A DNA stretch of 64,000 bases from Cristatella mucedo (taxonomy: Eukaryota; Bryozoa; Phylactolaemata; Cristatellidae), in assembly GCA_009760855.2 (NCBI GenBank), contig WPIO01000012.1:924501-988500 (forward strand). The letters run 5' to 3'. Every line of letters starts with the position of its first letter. Position 1 is the stretch's first letter. A program made the position numbers and the translations under genes. The notes below the pieces were generated by a model, which saw nothing but the letters and a program-made list of their open reading frames with translations, did no database searches and was not told where the DNA came from. Of this stretch, positions 41,131-52,082 are shown one piece after another.

Positions 41131-41840
41131 GAAACAGGGGGCTGCCAAGGTCGCTGCCCCGCCGTAGGGGGGCGGCAATAGCTCGCTTGCCCCTCCCCCT
41201 GACTCTGCCACCGGCTGCACTTGTGCCGCCGCCCCTCGGGATTCCCGTGTCTGAAGCTATGGCTCGAAGAATTTGCGAAAACACACGCTGCCGCTCCGCA
41301 GGCGGCGCAGAGCGGTTGGAGGACTCTCGGAGACTATCTCGTCGCCGCTGCTGGGCCGGTGGGCGACCTTCCATCGTCACTTCCTTCGCGGGCAATCGTC
41401 CTGCTGCAAGCCGGCGCTAGTGTAACCGAGCGCCGACCGACCGACCGACGGAACGAAGCGCGAAATACACAAATCTCGCGCGAGCTCGCGCGCGCGAGCC
41501 GCCCTACGGACAGGGCTAAAGAGCGTGGCGTACGCGGACGTAGCTGGCGCCGCATGCACATTTCGTCCGTCTGTTACACCGGCTATCGCCGCAGCAGTAG
41601 CAGCTTGGCCGGGTCGTGCGGACCGTGCGAAATTAATCGAGGGGCGAGGCGAGGTCCAATTGCAAAACTCGATGCCGTGATGGAAATAAGCGTGCCACTC
41701 GCCGCCAGTAGGCCGGCTGCGGCTTGGTCAGTCGGTTGCACTAAAGGTGAAGATGAAGAAGAAGTTCGGCTGATTTGAGATGCCTCTTTAATACGCTTGT
41801 AGCGCCGGAGAAGCCATAGCGGCTGTCCGTCACTTGCTGC
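41131..41840. other. CpG-rich island 5
   Basis: GC-rich with a 185-residue plus-strand frame (41221-41778) and overlapping minus frames; no domain or conserved start was seen. (CGAC)n-like run at 41432-41450. Confidence 0.5.
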
Positions 41841-41845
41841 CTGCA

Positions 41846-41957
41846 TTCACGATCTCAGTCCCAAGATCGTAGGTTCGAATTCTGCGGCGGACAAGCCTTC
41901 ATTGCCGCTGCAAGCGTTAGTGATAACCTTTAAGGTTCTTCTGCCGCTTTAAAGAAT
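41846..41957 (+). mobile_element. SINE-2 copy e
   Basis: attcacgatctcagtcccaa then gatcgtaggttcgaattctg (B box), ttcattgccgctgcaagcgt and taaggttcttctgccgcttt. It is the left half of a tail-to-tail inverted pair with copy f. Confidence 0.82.
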
Positions 41958-41989
41958 AATCCAGCCGTGCCTGCATGAGTTGGCTTTAA

Positions 41990-42128
41990 TCCTAGCTGAT
42001 AAACAGCCTCTTTTTGTATAGCGACAGAAGAGCATTTATGGCTTTCACCACCGCTTGCAGTGGCGATTAAGGATCGCCCACCGCAAGAATCGAACCCACG
42101 ACCTCGGGACCGAGGTCGTGAAAGCAAC
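41990..42128 (-). mobile_element. SINE-2 copy f
   Basis: Minus-strand copy: tagctgataaacagcctctt tail end, tgtatagcgacagaagagca, then gatcgcccaccgcaagaatc and gaacccacgacctcgggacc (B-box region), gcaaccgccttacctagtgg (A-box region). Opposite orientation to copy e, about 35 bp apart. Confidence 0.88.
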
Positions 42129-42151
42129 CGCCTTACCTAGTGGGCTTTAGT

Positions 42152-42152
<1 letters not shown>

Positions 42153-42227
<75 letters not shown>

Positions 42228-42230
42228 ACA
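42153..42230. repeat. (CA)n microsatellite
   Basis: About 75 bp of CA with one ata interruption near 42223, followed by tatatat. Confidence 0.97.
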
Positions 42231-42551
42231 CATATATATGCACTAAAGCCAACTCATGCAAGCGCGGCTGGATTAAAGAGGACTCGCAGTGAATAAACGT
42301 TCACCATGGCGGCTTCAATGCCGTGTGCCGTCTACGCAGTGTGCTTTTCCCTACCAGTTAAACCGAGAAAGTCCATCCGTCACGCGGCAAGATGGTGGCG
42401 ATCGGTCTATCTGGGAGTGACGTGTAAATCTACTGAATCAGCGAAGCGAGTCCACAGGCAGTGAGCTCTGGTTTAAAATGATGTCTTCACTCTAAGAACA
42501 TAACAATGCCAGAAGTCGTACAAACTCTTTTGCTATAAAAGTGTCGGCGGA

Positions 42552-43050
42552 ATGGATAAGCCCACCTCGGGCATTTTAAGTGCAGTATATTACTGCATCG
42601 GAGTAGACGAATTGGAAGGACCACTGCGAAATCGCACGATAGCGTCTGAACATTCCGCTACTGGTGAACCCAACAAAGTGGCCACCCTGATAACGGCTAT
42701 GGGTCGAGACGCTCTCGAAATATTAAAAAACTTCGACTAGGCTGCGTCGCCAGGAGATGCAGACGACTTGGGGAGAAAGTGCTTCAGAGATTTACTGCTC
42801 ATTTCATTCCTCAAAGAAAGGAGTCGTTTGAACGTTTCGTATTCCTCCGCCGTCGACAGGGCGAGCCAGGATCCTTTGACTCATTTTACACTGCGCTACT
42901 TGATCTTAGTGAGATGTGAAACTATCGCGGTGAGGAGAGGCCTCAAGAGTTCTTCGCAACCAGATAGTTATCAATATTTTTTCCGACACCGTAAGGGAAA
43001 AGCACCTGTGAAGGCCCAGTTGACTCTCGCTCTCTCGGCGAGCATTTAGC
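42552..43050 (+). pseudogene. Gag-like remnant of the Gypsy element
   Basis: The frame from 42552 (MDKPTSGILSAVYYC) runs to a stop at 42738 and resumes in another frame with FRDLLLISFLKERSRL and SYSSAVDRASQDPLTHFT. The position just upstream of the protease and the alpha-helical composition suggest a gag domain. Similarity to named gag families is not visible by eye. Confidence 0.5.
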
Positions 43051-43076
43051 GGTCGAAAAAGCGGAATGACGAATAT

Positions 43077-43541
43077 GTGGCCATTGCGTTACAAAGCATG
43101 CACCCAGGAAGTGCCCGGCCTTCGGTTAAATTGACGAGAGTGAGGAACCACTCCACTGCTGTTTGCCGAAAGGCACATCGCTCAGCAAATAACACCGCAA
43201 ATGCGACCGCAGAATCCGGTGAGTCTAAATTAAATACCTTCTCATTAGGCTATAAATGTGCTACAGACAAAGCCGTGACTTGGGATATTAACCTTATTGT
43301 CCTTGGCCGTGACTATAAGATGCGTGTTGATACTGGGGCTACTTGCAATGACATGTCGCACGCTTCGTATTTCTGTCTGACTGATGTTGCTCCCAAGCCG
43401 ACGATTGTCAAACTCTATGCTTATGGTAGCACGCCTCAGTCAGTATGGGGTCGAGTTGAATTCCCTGTACTGTACAAAGGGCGACAGCAGGCCCTGAAAT
43501 TCAGTGCCATAAACGAAGACGTGCCGTGCCTGCTCTCTTAA
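43077..43541 (+). pseudogene. Retropepsin (aspartic protease) of the Gypsy element
   Basis: The 154-residue frame contains RVDTGATCN, with the catalytic Asp-Thr-Gly-Ala at residues 85-88. It is preceded by a beta-strand-like INLIVLGRDYKM and followed by KLYAYGSTPQSVWGRVEF, the usual retropepsin second half. In an active element it would cleave the Gag-Pol polyprotein. It ends at a stop before the RT, and a basic Cys/His-poor stretch upstream replaces a zinc knuckle. Confidence 0.78.
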
Positions 43542-43864
43542 GCCTGTCTATCTTCTGAGAATTATATATTATCGTGGACCAGGCTCTGCTGGTCGACGTC
43601 ATGGGACTGTTTTCCCACGGGATACATTTCCTGTTGTCTTTAATCGGTTAGTACGCCTGCCCGGTGAATATGAAATCAAGCTGCGCCCGGATGCCCAGCC
43701 GGTTGTTCAGGCAGGGCATCACGTTCCTTTCAAATACTCGGGTCTTCTTGAGAACCGCCTGCAAGTCCTGGTGAAGTATGAGATACTTGTAAAAGTTACC
43801 GAGGCCCTAAGAATGGGTCAGCACGATTATATTAGTTACCAAGCCCGGCATAGATAAGCTCCGC

Positions 43865-44261
43865 ATGTGCATTGACCCAGGGGCACTAAATGGTGCAATC
43901 GAACGAGAACACGATCAGCTCCAGACGCCGGGGGAAATCCTTGCAAGCCTTGCACGCACTAAGTACATAAATGCGCTGGAGGCTGTATCTGGGTTAATGC
44001 ATGTGGTGCTCGATAAGGGCAGTAGTAATCGAACGAAGGTCACACTGTTTATACGCTTTCAATTTTTTTCGCTTGCCATTTGGTATTGCTTCAGCAATAC
44101 TTCCCTTCCCTGAGGCGTTTCACAGAACTATTTCGAGTCGTTTTGCGAATATCCCTATGGTCCACAAATACACTGATGACATCCTTGTCAGTGGATTCAA
44201 TATTGAGGAACATGACACGTGCTCGAGGCAGGTTCTAGCGCGGCTCGAACTTGAATTCTGA
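43865..44261 (+). pseudogene. Gypsy reverse transcriptase remnant, frameshifted
   Basis: The first frame (43865-44113) gives MCIDPGALNGAIEREHDQL, the motif-A-proximal block of Gypsy RTs. After a frameshift, the frame from 44001 gives FRLPFGIAS and PEAFHRTISSRF, then HKYTDDILVSGF at about 44166-44195. The catalytic box is YTDD where YMDD or YVDD is usual, keeping both aspartates. A stop follows at about 44261, and further RT sequence is not clear. Confidence 0.8.
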
Positions 44262-45330
44262 GTGAATATTGTAGTATACAGTCATAAAAATGTACCTACT
44301 AAATTCTCATGCCATCGAGCTCTCACGATCTCATACAAATCGGCTGCAAAGACGCTGGCCACTTCCAAAATCCACTTAAAACTACTGCTAATCCACCAGA
44401 AATCGGTTGCACCAAGCTCCAAATTGGATAGCAAATTAAACGACAAATTATCGATCCAAATGTGGCTTCAGCCAGCTGAGAGTTCTCATTCTCATGCAAC
44501 CCATGGCAGTCGACTGCAGCGACCTGGACCAATACCGAAATTCAGAGATAGGGCGGAAATACCCAAAATCATCGCTAAATGCAAAGGTGAGTCGCAGAAG
44601 CGCAGAAAACATTAAATTGACAAACAGTCGTCTCCACAGTCACGAAGAATTGGGGCATGATGCACAGCATTGTCGCCGTATCGAGCGTCACCCAAGCTTC
44701 CTCACCTCACAAGTCACCAGGTTCCTCGTCTGGCAGATAGCAAGGGCTGCGAACCATCACCCACATCTATATTTAGGACTGTCGCATTGCAACAAAGCGA
44801 TATTCCAGCAATTGGAGCTGTCGTCATTTAAGTCGTTGTTAATCTCACCAGTCACTTAAGCGGCTGAGGCTTGAACCAATCAGGCAACGCTACCCATGGC
44901 CGACCGACCGAAGAGGCTGACGGAGCCTGTGAAAAACTACACTCGCCAGCTGGCCGCATGGGTAAGTTGACATTTCCATGGCCGCTAAGCCGACTGCCTT
45001 TATTAGTCGGCACAACGTTGCGACATTTTCCAGGTGCCTTCCTTCAGAAGAGCAGAGGGGAGACGGCCATTCATGGGCTTAGGGGGGGGGCACTCTCTGG
45101 AGCTATGGTCGTCGAAAGCCAGCATGGCCAATAACTCCCGCCTGGCTTCTTGCGATTTGCAATAAAAAGCCTTGCTATCTGACCGGATTCTGACGTTAGC
45201 GAATGCTTGCACTCACCAGCATAACGAATAATTATAAACCGCAAGCTTCAACGGCTAGCTCTGCCGATAAGAAGCCCAATTGGCAAGACCATACCGAGTG
45301 GCGACGCTCCGCCTTGCTCAGCCCTCAAGA

Positions 45331-46010
45331 ATAAAAATAATAATAATGCACTTGATAAAGCGCCCTCAAAGAACTCAATCTCTCTCTAGGCGCTTTACAT
45401 TTGCTGCAAAGGGAGATGCAATTGAATAGTGAGTAATATCATGCTTGATAAACAAACAGAATGAATAACATGGTTAGGGGTGACATGCACAGGGTCAGCA
45501 TACAAATGTGGTTAGTGGCAGCATGCACAGTGTCAGCACGCATAAGCACATCAAGTAAAAATCACAGGGACCCACTAAATGCTGTCCTAAATAGGTGTTT
45601 TTAAGTTCTTTTTAAATGTCGTCAAGTCAGGGGATGTTCTGATGCAAGTCGGGAGGCAGTTCCAGGCTTTGGGAGCATACGAACTAAATGCACGTTCTCC
45701 AAAGGATTTGAGGTTTGTATAAGGTATTTCTAGACTGTTGGATTCCGAAAAGCGGGTGGTACGATGCTTGGCCTGATGGGGGAGTAGATCTAAGAGATAG
45801 GCAGGAGCCAAAGAATGAAGTGACCTAAAAGTGAGCGACAAAACCTTGAAGTCAATCCGTTGCTTGACTGGGGGCCAGTGCAGGTCGGAGAGAAGTGGTT
45901 TAATGTGGCAACTGCGACGCTCACGACAGACAAGCCTAGCTTCGGAGTTTTGCACCAGCTGCAATCGCCTGATGGCACAAGCCGGTAGGCCAGTGAGCAG
46001 TGAGTCACCG
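45331..46010 (-). mobile_element. L2-like family A, 3' third
   Basis: (AAT)n at 45331-45344, tail hairpin, 3' UTR and a 145-residue frame (46024-45587, minus) covering the C-terminal ORF2 blocks (LLSDLHWPPVKQRIDFKVL, AHRTTRFSES-like, FKKNLKT). Truncated at about 46010. Confidence 0.92.
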
Positions 46011-46089
46011 CCATGGCAATCCATTATTTGCCTAGCCCCCAGTGAGAGCCAAGTCTCTGTCTGGTTTCTGTGAATATTCTGGGTAGGAA

Positions 46090-46560
46090 GCTTGGCAGTT
46101 GGTTAGGGATGCAGCGCACAATTTCAGCATTCGCATGAACACAAAGACCATTGACGCCGCGAGAATGCCGCGCGTGTGAGAAACGGGCTGGCCCTTAAGC
46201 TTCTTCCTAGATTTCATCAGGTCAGGGAATATCGTGATGTCAGTCGGCAGCCAGTTCGAGGCTTTGGGAGCATAGGGACTGAAGGCGAAAGCCTGCAACG
46301 GATTTGAGGTTAGTTCGAGGCATAGCTCAACGATTTGAGTCAGAAGAGCGATTGGTACGATAAGGAGTCTGATTACGGAGAATTTCTTATGTGTAAAACG
46401 GAGTAAGAGGATGAACAGACCTAAATGAAGGTGAGTGGCTGGACTTCGAATTCGCCACGCTGTTTGATGGGGAACTGGTGCAGCTGGGTGAGAAGCGTTC
46501 TAATGCTTAAGTTACGGCATTCACAACAGACAAACAAGGCCTCTAGTCAGGGCGTGGCAT
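46090..46560 (-). mobile_element. L2-like fragment of a diverged subfamily
   Basis: Minus-strand translation contains FSPYAPKASNWLP and further C-terminal ORF2-like blocks (gaggctttgggagcataggg matches the usual APKAW-coding site). It is only loosely similar to family A, with a shifted 3' UTR, so this is an older or separate subfamily next to the previous copy. Confidence 0.7.
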
Positions 46561-46621
46561 CTAGTCCATCGGTAGCAACTTGGTCTTTGCTTATTGAAGG
46601 CAAGTTGATTTAACATTCTAA

Positions 46622-46725
46622 TTCATATAGCGGTAGAAGAGCCCTTATGGCTATCGCCATCGCTTGCAGTGATCGATAAAGGGTCGACCGTTGAATGACT
46701 CGAAGCCGCGACCCGGAACAGACTA
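46622..46725 (-). mobile_element. SINE-2 copy g, partial
   Basis: tcatatagcggtagaagagc, then cttatggctatcgccatcgc, tgcagtgatcgataaagggt and gactcgaagccgcgacccgg: tail and body, with the head lost. Confidence 0.72.
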
Positions 46726-46930
46726 GTTTGACTGCGGAAGCTGCAGCCCCGAGCTCTGTCAGTCGTCCGGTCATATTCTCTCTCATCTGAACTCCCGACC
46801 TCGCGCGTAACTGCTATTTTCTCGGGTCCCACTCTTTTGGCGTTCGTTCGTAGTCTCATTCGTTTCCGCCGGTTGCCTATTAGATGGCTCCTGCACCAGC
46901 TTGCCATCCTCTCGCTCTATGTCTACTGAA

Positions 46931-47167
46931 GCACATTAGTCGTTGCACATCCTGACCGCATCGTCTGCATCGGGCTCCATTTAACCTTAGTTAGGTGGAC
47001 CCGGAGCCGGGTCTGTACTAGGTACCCTAGTCGAACCCACTAAGGCAAGCACATTAGTCGGTCCATCTCCTAACCACATCGCCTGCACAGAGCTCCATTC
47101 TAACCTGAGCTAGGTGGATCAGGAGCCAGATCTGTACTAGGTGCCCTAGTCGAACCCACTAAGGCAA
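46931..47167. repeat. Tandem duplication of a 118-bp unit
   Basis: Units 46931-47048 and 47049-47167 both begin gcacattagtcg and end tcgaacccactaaggcaa, with roughly 80-85% identity by eye. No coding content was recognised. Confidence 0.9.
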
Positions 47168-47169
47168 GG

Positions 47170-47950
47170 ACTTGCATCGTGGCTAAACTGAAAGCTGTCC
47201 CAGTGCACTACTACTCCTATGCTGGTTACTTCCTCCTCCCGAGCCAGGACTGCTTCGTTCTTTCTCGTTGAAGTCAGTAAGCTATCATATGCACGCAGAA
47301 AGAAACTCAACGTGAGTGCGCTATAGCAGACTAGCTTGTGCAATCCAAATACTTTTGGCGTTACTGACAAAAATGCGTAGTGAACGTGCAACAAGTCCTG
47401 ACTGAAAGTTGTTTTATTCAAGAGAATCTAAGACGAGCCCCATTGTAAAGGCGACGGGCTACCGCACTCCATTGCTGCTCGATGAAACGCGAAGCATACC
47501 CGGCGCCTCTCATAAGCGTCGTCCTATCCCCCCGTGCGACATTCCGCTATTTTGTTTACCTTCACATAGGAGCCGACCGCCCGTAAACGCCCGGTCGGTT
47601 TCCCAGGTGGTGCTTCTTAGCGGCAGTGTATGAAATACTAGAAGAAGCGTCAACAGCTGACTCCAGCGCCGTCAACAGCTGACCCAGTCAAGAGTGCACT
47701 AACTCCGAGGACTCGTCTTGAGGCCGGCTACCGGTCTGTTCGACCACCGCTTCAGGAGTCACTAGACAAAGTCTTCTCATTAACACTGCCTCGCATGCCA
47801 GCCTATCAAGCCGACGGAGGCTCCCGAAGTGGTGTTCTTCTTTGTAGCAGACAGGGTGCTGGGTGCTAGTCTGGCAATCTGATGATTTTCGGGCAATCGC
47901 ATGTTTTCGCCCGGCCGTCGCCAATTCGCAATTGGTTTGATAGCAAGGGA
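47170..47950. other. No gene or repeat recognised
   Basis: Short frames only (up to 91 residues), without domains. cgtcaacagctga is repeated at about 47648 and 47671. Confidence 0.4.
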
Positions 47951-47954
47951 ATAT

Positions 47955-48222
47955 AGAAGAGAGATCTTTGGCTCCTATGCACCCAAGGCCTGGAACTCAT
48001 TCCCGGCTGACACGAAACTCCATCTCTTGACTTAACGACATCTAAAAAAAGTTAAAACGCACCTGCTCCCCGTCTCAGCATTTGCTGGCTCTGTGCGAAT
48101 CGTCTTACATGTTATCACTAAGCCAATGACGTACTTTCGTTGCATCCTATGTAAATTACCTAGACAGAGATCTAGTTCTCTTAGGGCACCATACACATTC
48201 CGTATTATTATTATTGGTTCTG
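47955..48222 (+). mobile_element. L2-like element, plus-strand 3' end (diverged tail)
   Basis: ggctcctatgcacccaaggc and ctggaactcattcccggctg (APKAWNSFP block), ttaaaacgcacctgctcccc, tail attacctagacagagatcta then gttctcttagggcaccatac and (ATT)n. The tail resembles the tandem repeat at 37.1-37.4 kb (cctagacagag) more than family A. Confidence 0.78.
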
Positions 48223-48294
48223 GCTTGGTGACAACTTGAATGAAAGACATCGCATAATAAAGAATAAAAGAGTAGCCACTTCCCTAAATGCCAA

Positions 48295-48487
48295 AAGCAC
48301 TGGCACTCATCAATTAAATAAATAAATACTAGCTGATTTAACAGCCTCCTTTTGTATAGCGGCAGAAGAGCCTTAAAAGGTAACACCACCACTTGTAGCC
48401 GCAATTAAAGATTACCCACCGAAGGATTGGTTCCTACGACTTGTGGACGAGGTCGTGAAGAGCAACTGCCTTACCTAGTACGCCACC
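48295..48487 (-). mobile_element. SINE-2 copy h
   Basis: aaataaataaatactagctg end, ttttgtatagcggcagaaga tail, caattaaagattacccaccg body, cctacgacttgtggacgagg head and gcaactgccttacctagtac A-box side. Confidence 0.83.
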
Positions 48488-48489
48488 GA

Positions 48490-50895
48490 GGCTCACATAC
48501 TTCCACGAGATGCAGTCTGTAAAAGGCTTAACAAGAGATATAGTTCAACTAGCACACATTTTATCATTATTAATTGCATACCCACGAAAAATCGTGAATT
48601 TGAAAATTAAGCACCACTCAGGTAAACATGTAGCTGCATAAAGACCTAGCTGCATCTCATGATCTGTTTTGATCTCTGCACTGACTCATCGATGGGAAGA
48701 CCGTCACTAATATTGTACCCGAGTCAGGCCCTCAATTTATATCCGATTCTCTAAGAGATACTCTCTAGGGAGTTCTAATACGTAATAATCTCGTTGATCA
48801 AAAACCAGCTCATCTACTCCATAATTAAATGCACCATTCAATGTTAAATTCCAACTATGAGCACGTTATAGCTATTGATAGATACGCAAATGAATACATT
48901 ATCACCCCTATATTTTTTGCATGAAACTCATTGTAACTGCACCGTCGCAGTAGTACAATAAATATCACAAAGAGCGAAATGCACACGTGACTTCAATTAT
49001 ACGTGTCTACGGAGAGTCGGGTGGACTCGCTCACATTTTAAAATTAAATAGGCTTTCGTACTGGCTCCGGCCAATTCACAGGTGAATCAATTCCGCAAGT
49101 GATCGTTTGGCTAGATAAGTGTTCGTGGTAACTGCTAGATAACTGTTACACGTCAGGTCGTAGAGTTACAGCTCCAGCCGTGCCAAGGCCTGGCATAGAC
49201 TCTTGGTGGACGATGAAACGTGATGACCAACGCTTATGCTATCGCGGGCGTCAAACGGTTCTACCAAGCATCCGGCTCGCTCCAAACGCTAGCCTAGCTT
49301 CTGGCCTCGCCAATTATAATTGTACATTGCGATTAGATAAGAGCTTGGCATTAAGATTATATTCAGTAGCTGAATAAAAGTGACGACAGAGCCCATGAAA
49401 ATTATTGATGCCAAAGTTCGACGTCCCAAGTGTGACTCCCAGGCAACGAATACCGGTGGGGATTCGCCAGTGGCCAGTGGCATGCAGGCCTGGAGCGGTC
49501 CCTTTGTTAAGCAAAAGAAGCCTACATGTGCCGTAATACAGCTTGCAAACAAGATGAATAAGTCCACCCACAAATTAGAGGTACTGAAGTTAAGAGTCAT
49601 ACTTCTCGTTTTGCGAAACAGGCTGTGTCCAGGATCTCTCGGAGAAATCGCCGATACCATTTCTGATGGTTAACTCGAGCTCCTACCGGCGTCCTAACAT
49701 AGCAGCCGGAGCGATTTGCAAGCCCACAGCATTCCCTGCTGTATGCGCTGGTATGCTCGGTCGGTAATTGCTACGTCCGGAGTGCGACCCACGTACCGGC
49801 CAGAGCCGCCAGGAGTTAGGCCCACACTCGAAAATGGCCGATCGGCTGTCCAAAGCAGACGCCGTGTATTACAGCTTTATTTTCTCGTCGAACGTATCTC
49901 AACGCCATGTGCTTGCAATGCACACGGGTGCAGGAGGATGGCTAGACTTAGCTGTTGGGTGGACGTACTCGAAGCACATCTGTACTAGGAAAATGTTTTA
50001 ACCTTCCTTTCCCGACTATGACAGTTTGTTTTCGCTGGCCAAGTTTGACAGCCACAAAGGCCAATACATATTCGTATTCTGCATCGGCAGGCTGTCGATG
50101 CACTTGATGTCAATCATCTGAGGCAGTATACTTACAGCACGGTTATCTGGCCACTTACCATTGCCGAAACAGCTCAGGCGTTGAGCAAAGGTCAGGGCCG
50201 CAGGTCTCACCACTGTAGTATAATGAGCACTCGAATCGAGCTAATACCTTGCAGCGATTTGCATACAGAATGCACGAGGACCTGTTTTTGTCGTGTCATT
50301 CCTTCTTTTGCACACATACCCATATTTCTGACCTACGTGCCTTCGTAAATAACATAGTTTGATTAGTCTCATGAGTTGGTCTTTGCTTGCCATTACTATT
50401 AAAAATGGCAGCTAGTCGTAGACTCCAGACCTTACCTTTCCTGCTGTTACAGGCAGCCGTTGGGTTTTGCGGTGACATCGTGAGTTCTACCGGCAACACG
50501 TGACGCCCCTTGATTAGAGGTGCAGCCTGCTCGAAACGCCTTTTCCTGCGAATGAGCTGAGCAGCCTAGTTCTGCACGAGTTTCGGTGGCTGGTAGGTTT
50601 AGTTTATGAGTTTACCAAGTAGTGACGTGCCGTGAGTCTGCAAGTCATTAGAGCTCGAACCACCAGCTTCGTCGTGGAGCAATAAAAACAGTTTGCTACC
50701 TGGGTGTCAATGGTGGCCCATTGCTCTGTTTGAAGTTGGAATGTAGATATAACGGTGAAGCTTGCTGTCAAAGTAGACAGCAAGATTTTGAGAAGAATTT
50801 GGAGGCATTGTACCCAAGCCTGACCGATCTCGCATCTTTGGTGCTGGTTTTTTTCAGGCCAATTATTGAAAGCTCATGGACGTGCATCTGTTAAG
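48490..50895. other. No gene recognised
   Basis: Short frames on both strands, including a 97-residue plus-strand frame (49380-49673) overlapped by a 123-residue minus frame (49289-49660). No domain, start context or splice pattern decides between them. Confidence 0.4.
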
Positions 50896-50906
50896 TTGCT
50901 GTAGAG

Positions 50907-51092
50907 CAGTGGTTCTCAACCTATGGGTCGCGACCCCTTTGGGGGTCGGACGACCCTTTCACAGAGGTCGCCTAAAGCCACACCATTGGCCGGGTTACGT
51001 TAATTGGCCGGGCTAATTTTATGGGTGGGGGTCGCCAGAACATGAGAGACTTTATTAAAGGGTCGCGGCATTAGGAAAGTTGAGAACCACTG
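50907..51092. mobile_element. SPIN-like hAT MITE, 186 bp
   Basis: Terminal inverted repeats start CAGTGGTTCTCAAC on both ends. The left end continues gggtcgcgacccctttgggg and gtcggacgaccctttcacag; the right end (inverted) continues taatgccgcgaccctttaat and tctctcatgttctgg. These are the ends of the SPIN family of hAT transposons as I recall them from vertebrates. Flanks ctgtagag and ctctagaa form an imperfect 8-bp target duplication with T at position 2 and A at position 7, the Buster/hAT pattern. The transposase is absent, so it is non-autonomous. Confidence 0.93.
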
Positions 51093-51099
51093 CTCTAGA

Positions 51100-52080
51100 A
51101 CATACAATTGGGCAGGTAACGTTGTCATTTAGCCCTGCTTTAAGCAAATGTGAGAGTACAAACATTTTTGCTCGTATTTAGCACATTCGAGAGGAGAAGC
51201 TCCGTACAAGGTCATGGGGTCTTTCTTTTTCATAGCACATGGCAACTACAAAAAGTAGGGATGGGCAGGCGAACGGCCTCTCAGCAGCCACAACCTCCTT
51301 TCGCAGGTTCACACTGGAAACTCGCACAGTGTACACATCTAGTGAGCTGAGTGGAGCACAATAATAATCGCAAGAGAGCAGGTCAACATTCGGTGAGCAA
51401 TGGCCACTGCTGGCCATTAGTAACAAAAAGGGGCACCTCTCTGCAAGCACATGTCGAGGCACTCTGCGGCAGACAGTACAAGGCATTGGGCCGGGTGAGG
51501 TGGTCTTAGCCAAGCATTTCCTTGCTGACATGTATACAGCTTCCAATTGACCAGGCAATTTCATTTTTGATGTCAGAAGGCAAACTACAATGAACACTTT
51601 TTCGAAGAGTGTCACCTTAACCAAGAGATGGCTAAACGGGTGCCCCTTGCTCGGCGGGGACTCAAGGACAGCTAAGGATCTAATTGGACAGCTTAAGTTC
51701 AAAGAAAGCTCTACGATGTATGGAAGAAGGAAAAAAGCAAGCGGTAAACCAGGACTTGAGCTGATCCAACATAAATGCAAAGTATCAGACTATTCTGACG
51801 GTATCACTATATCAAATCATCGTCGATGCAGTATCACAATAGGCCTACTGAGCCGCAGTCAGCTGTCCGAATGGAGGTGTCCTTGCTGTGCACACAACAG
51901 TCAGCATGGCTTGAGGTGAAGTATTCGAGCACATACTTCGATTAGCATAAAAATGCGAGGAAGCAAATCGTATTGCATAAAAAAATTACCAACAATAATG
52001 ACAATGATACCTATGCTCAGAACCTTTTGCTGCCAGTTCAAATTGCAGCTCACCACTTTGCCGAAACATCCATCAGAAAA
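51100..52080. other. No gene recognised; long minus-strand frame of doubtful meaning
   Basis: A 200-residue minus frame (51178-51780) overlaps shorter plus-strand frames. It has Cys-rich and hydrophobic stretches but no recognisable fold or splice context. Confidence 0.35.
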
Positions 52081-52082
52081 GG

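Larger units (their letters stand above)
41958..42285. repeat. Inverted repeat around SINE-2f and CA tract
   Basis: atccagccgtgcctgcatga then gttggcttta at 41961-41990 is inverted at 42243-42275 (taaagccaactcatgcaagc then gcggctggat). Just inside, ggctttagtgca at 42143-42154 is inverted as tgcactaaagcc at 42239-42250, so the CA run lies in the loop of a perfect 12-bp stem. Confidence 0.8.
42290..45180 (+). mobile_element. Ty3/Gypsy-type LTR retrotransposon, degenerate
   Basis: Order on the plus strand: LTR-like poly(A) segment (agtgaataaacgttcac, about 42290), gag-like frame (from 42552), protease (43077-43541), RT (43865-44261), and a C-terminal tail like the end of a Gypsy integrase (RPKRLTEPVKNY, about 44905). 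A polypurine-type g-run follows at 45079-45088 and AATAAA at 45161. RNase H and integrase core are not recognisable. Full LTR borders were not found. Several stops and frameshifts show it is dead. Confidence 0.8.

Noticed and set aside
51178-51780. 200-residue minus-strand open frame
   Set aside because: Longest single non-repeat frame in its area, but no domain, no clear start context and competing frames on the other strand. Not enough to call a gene.
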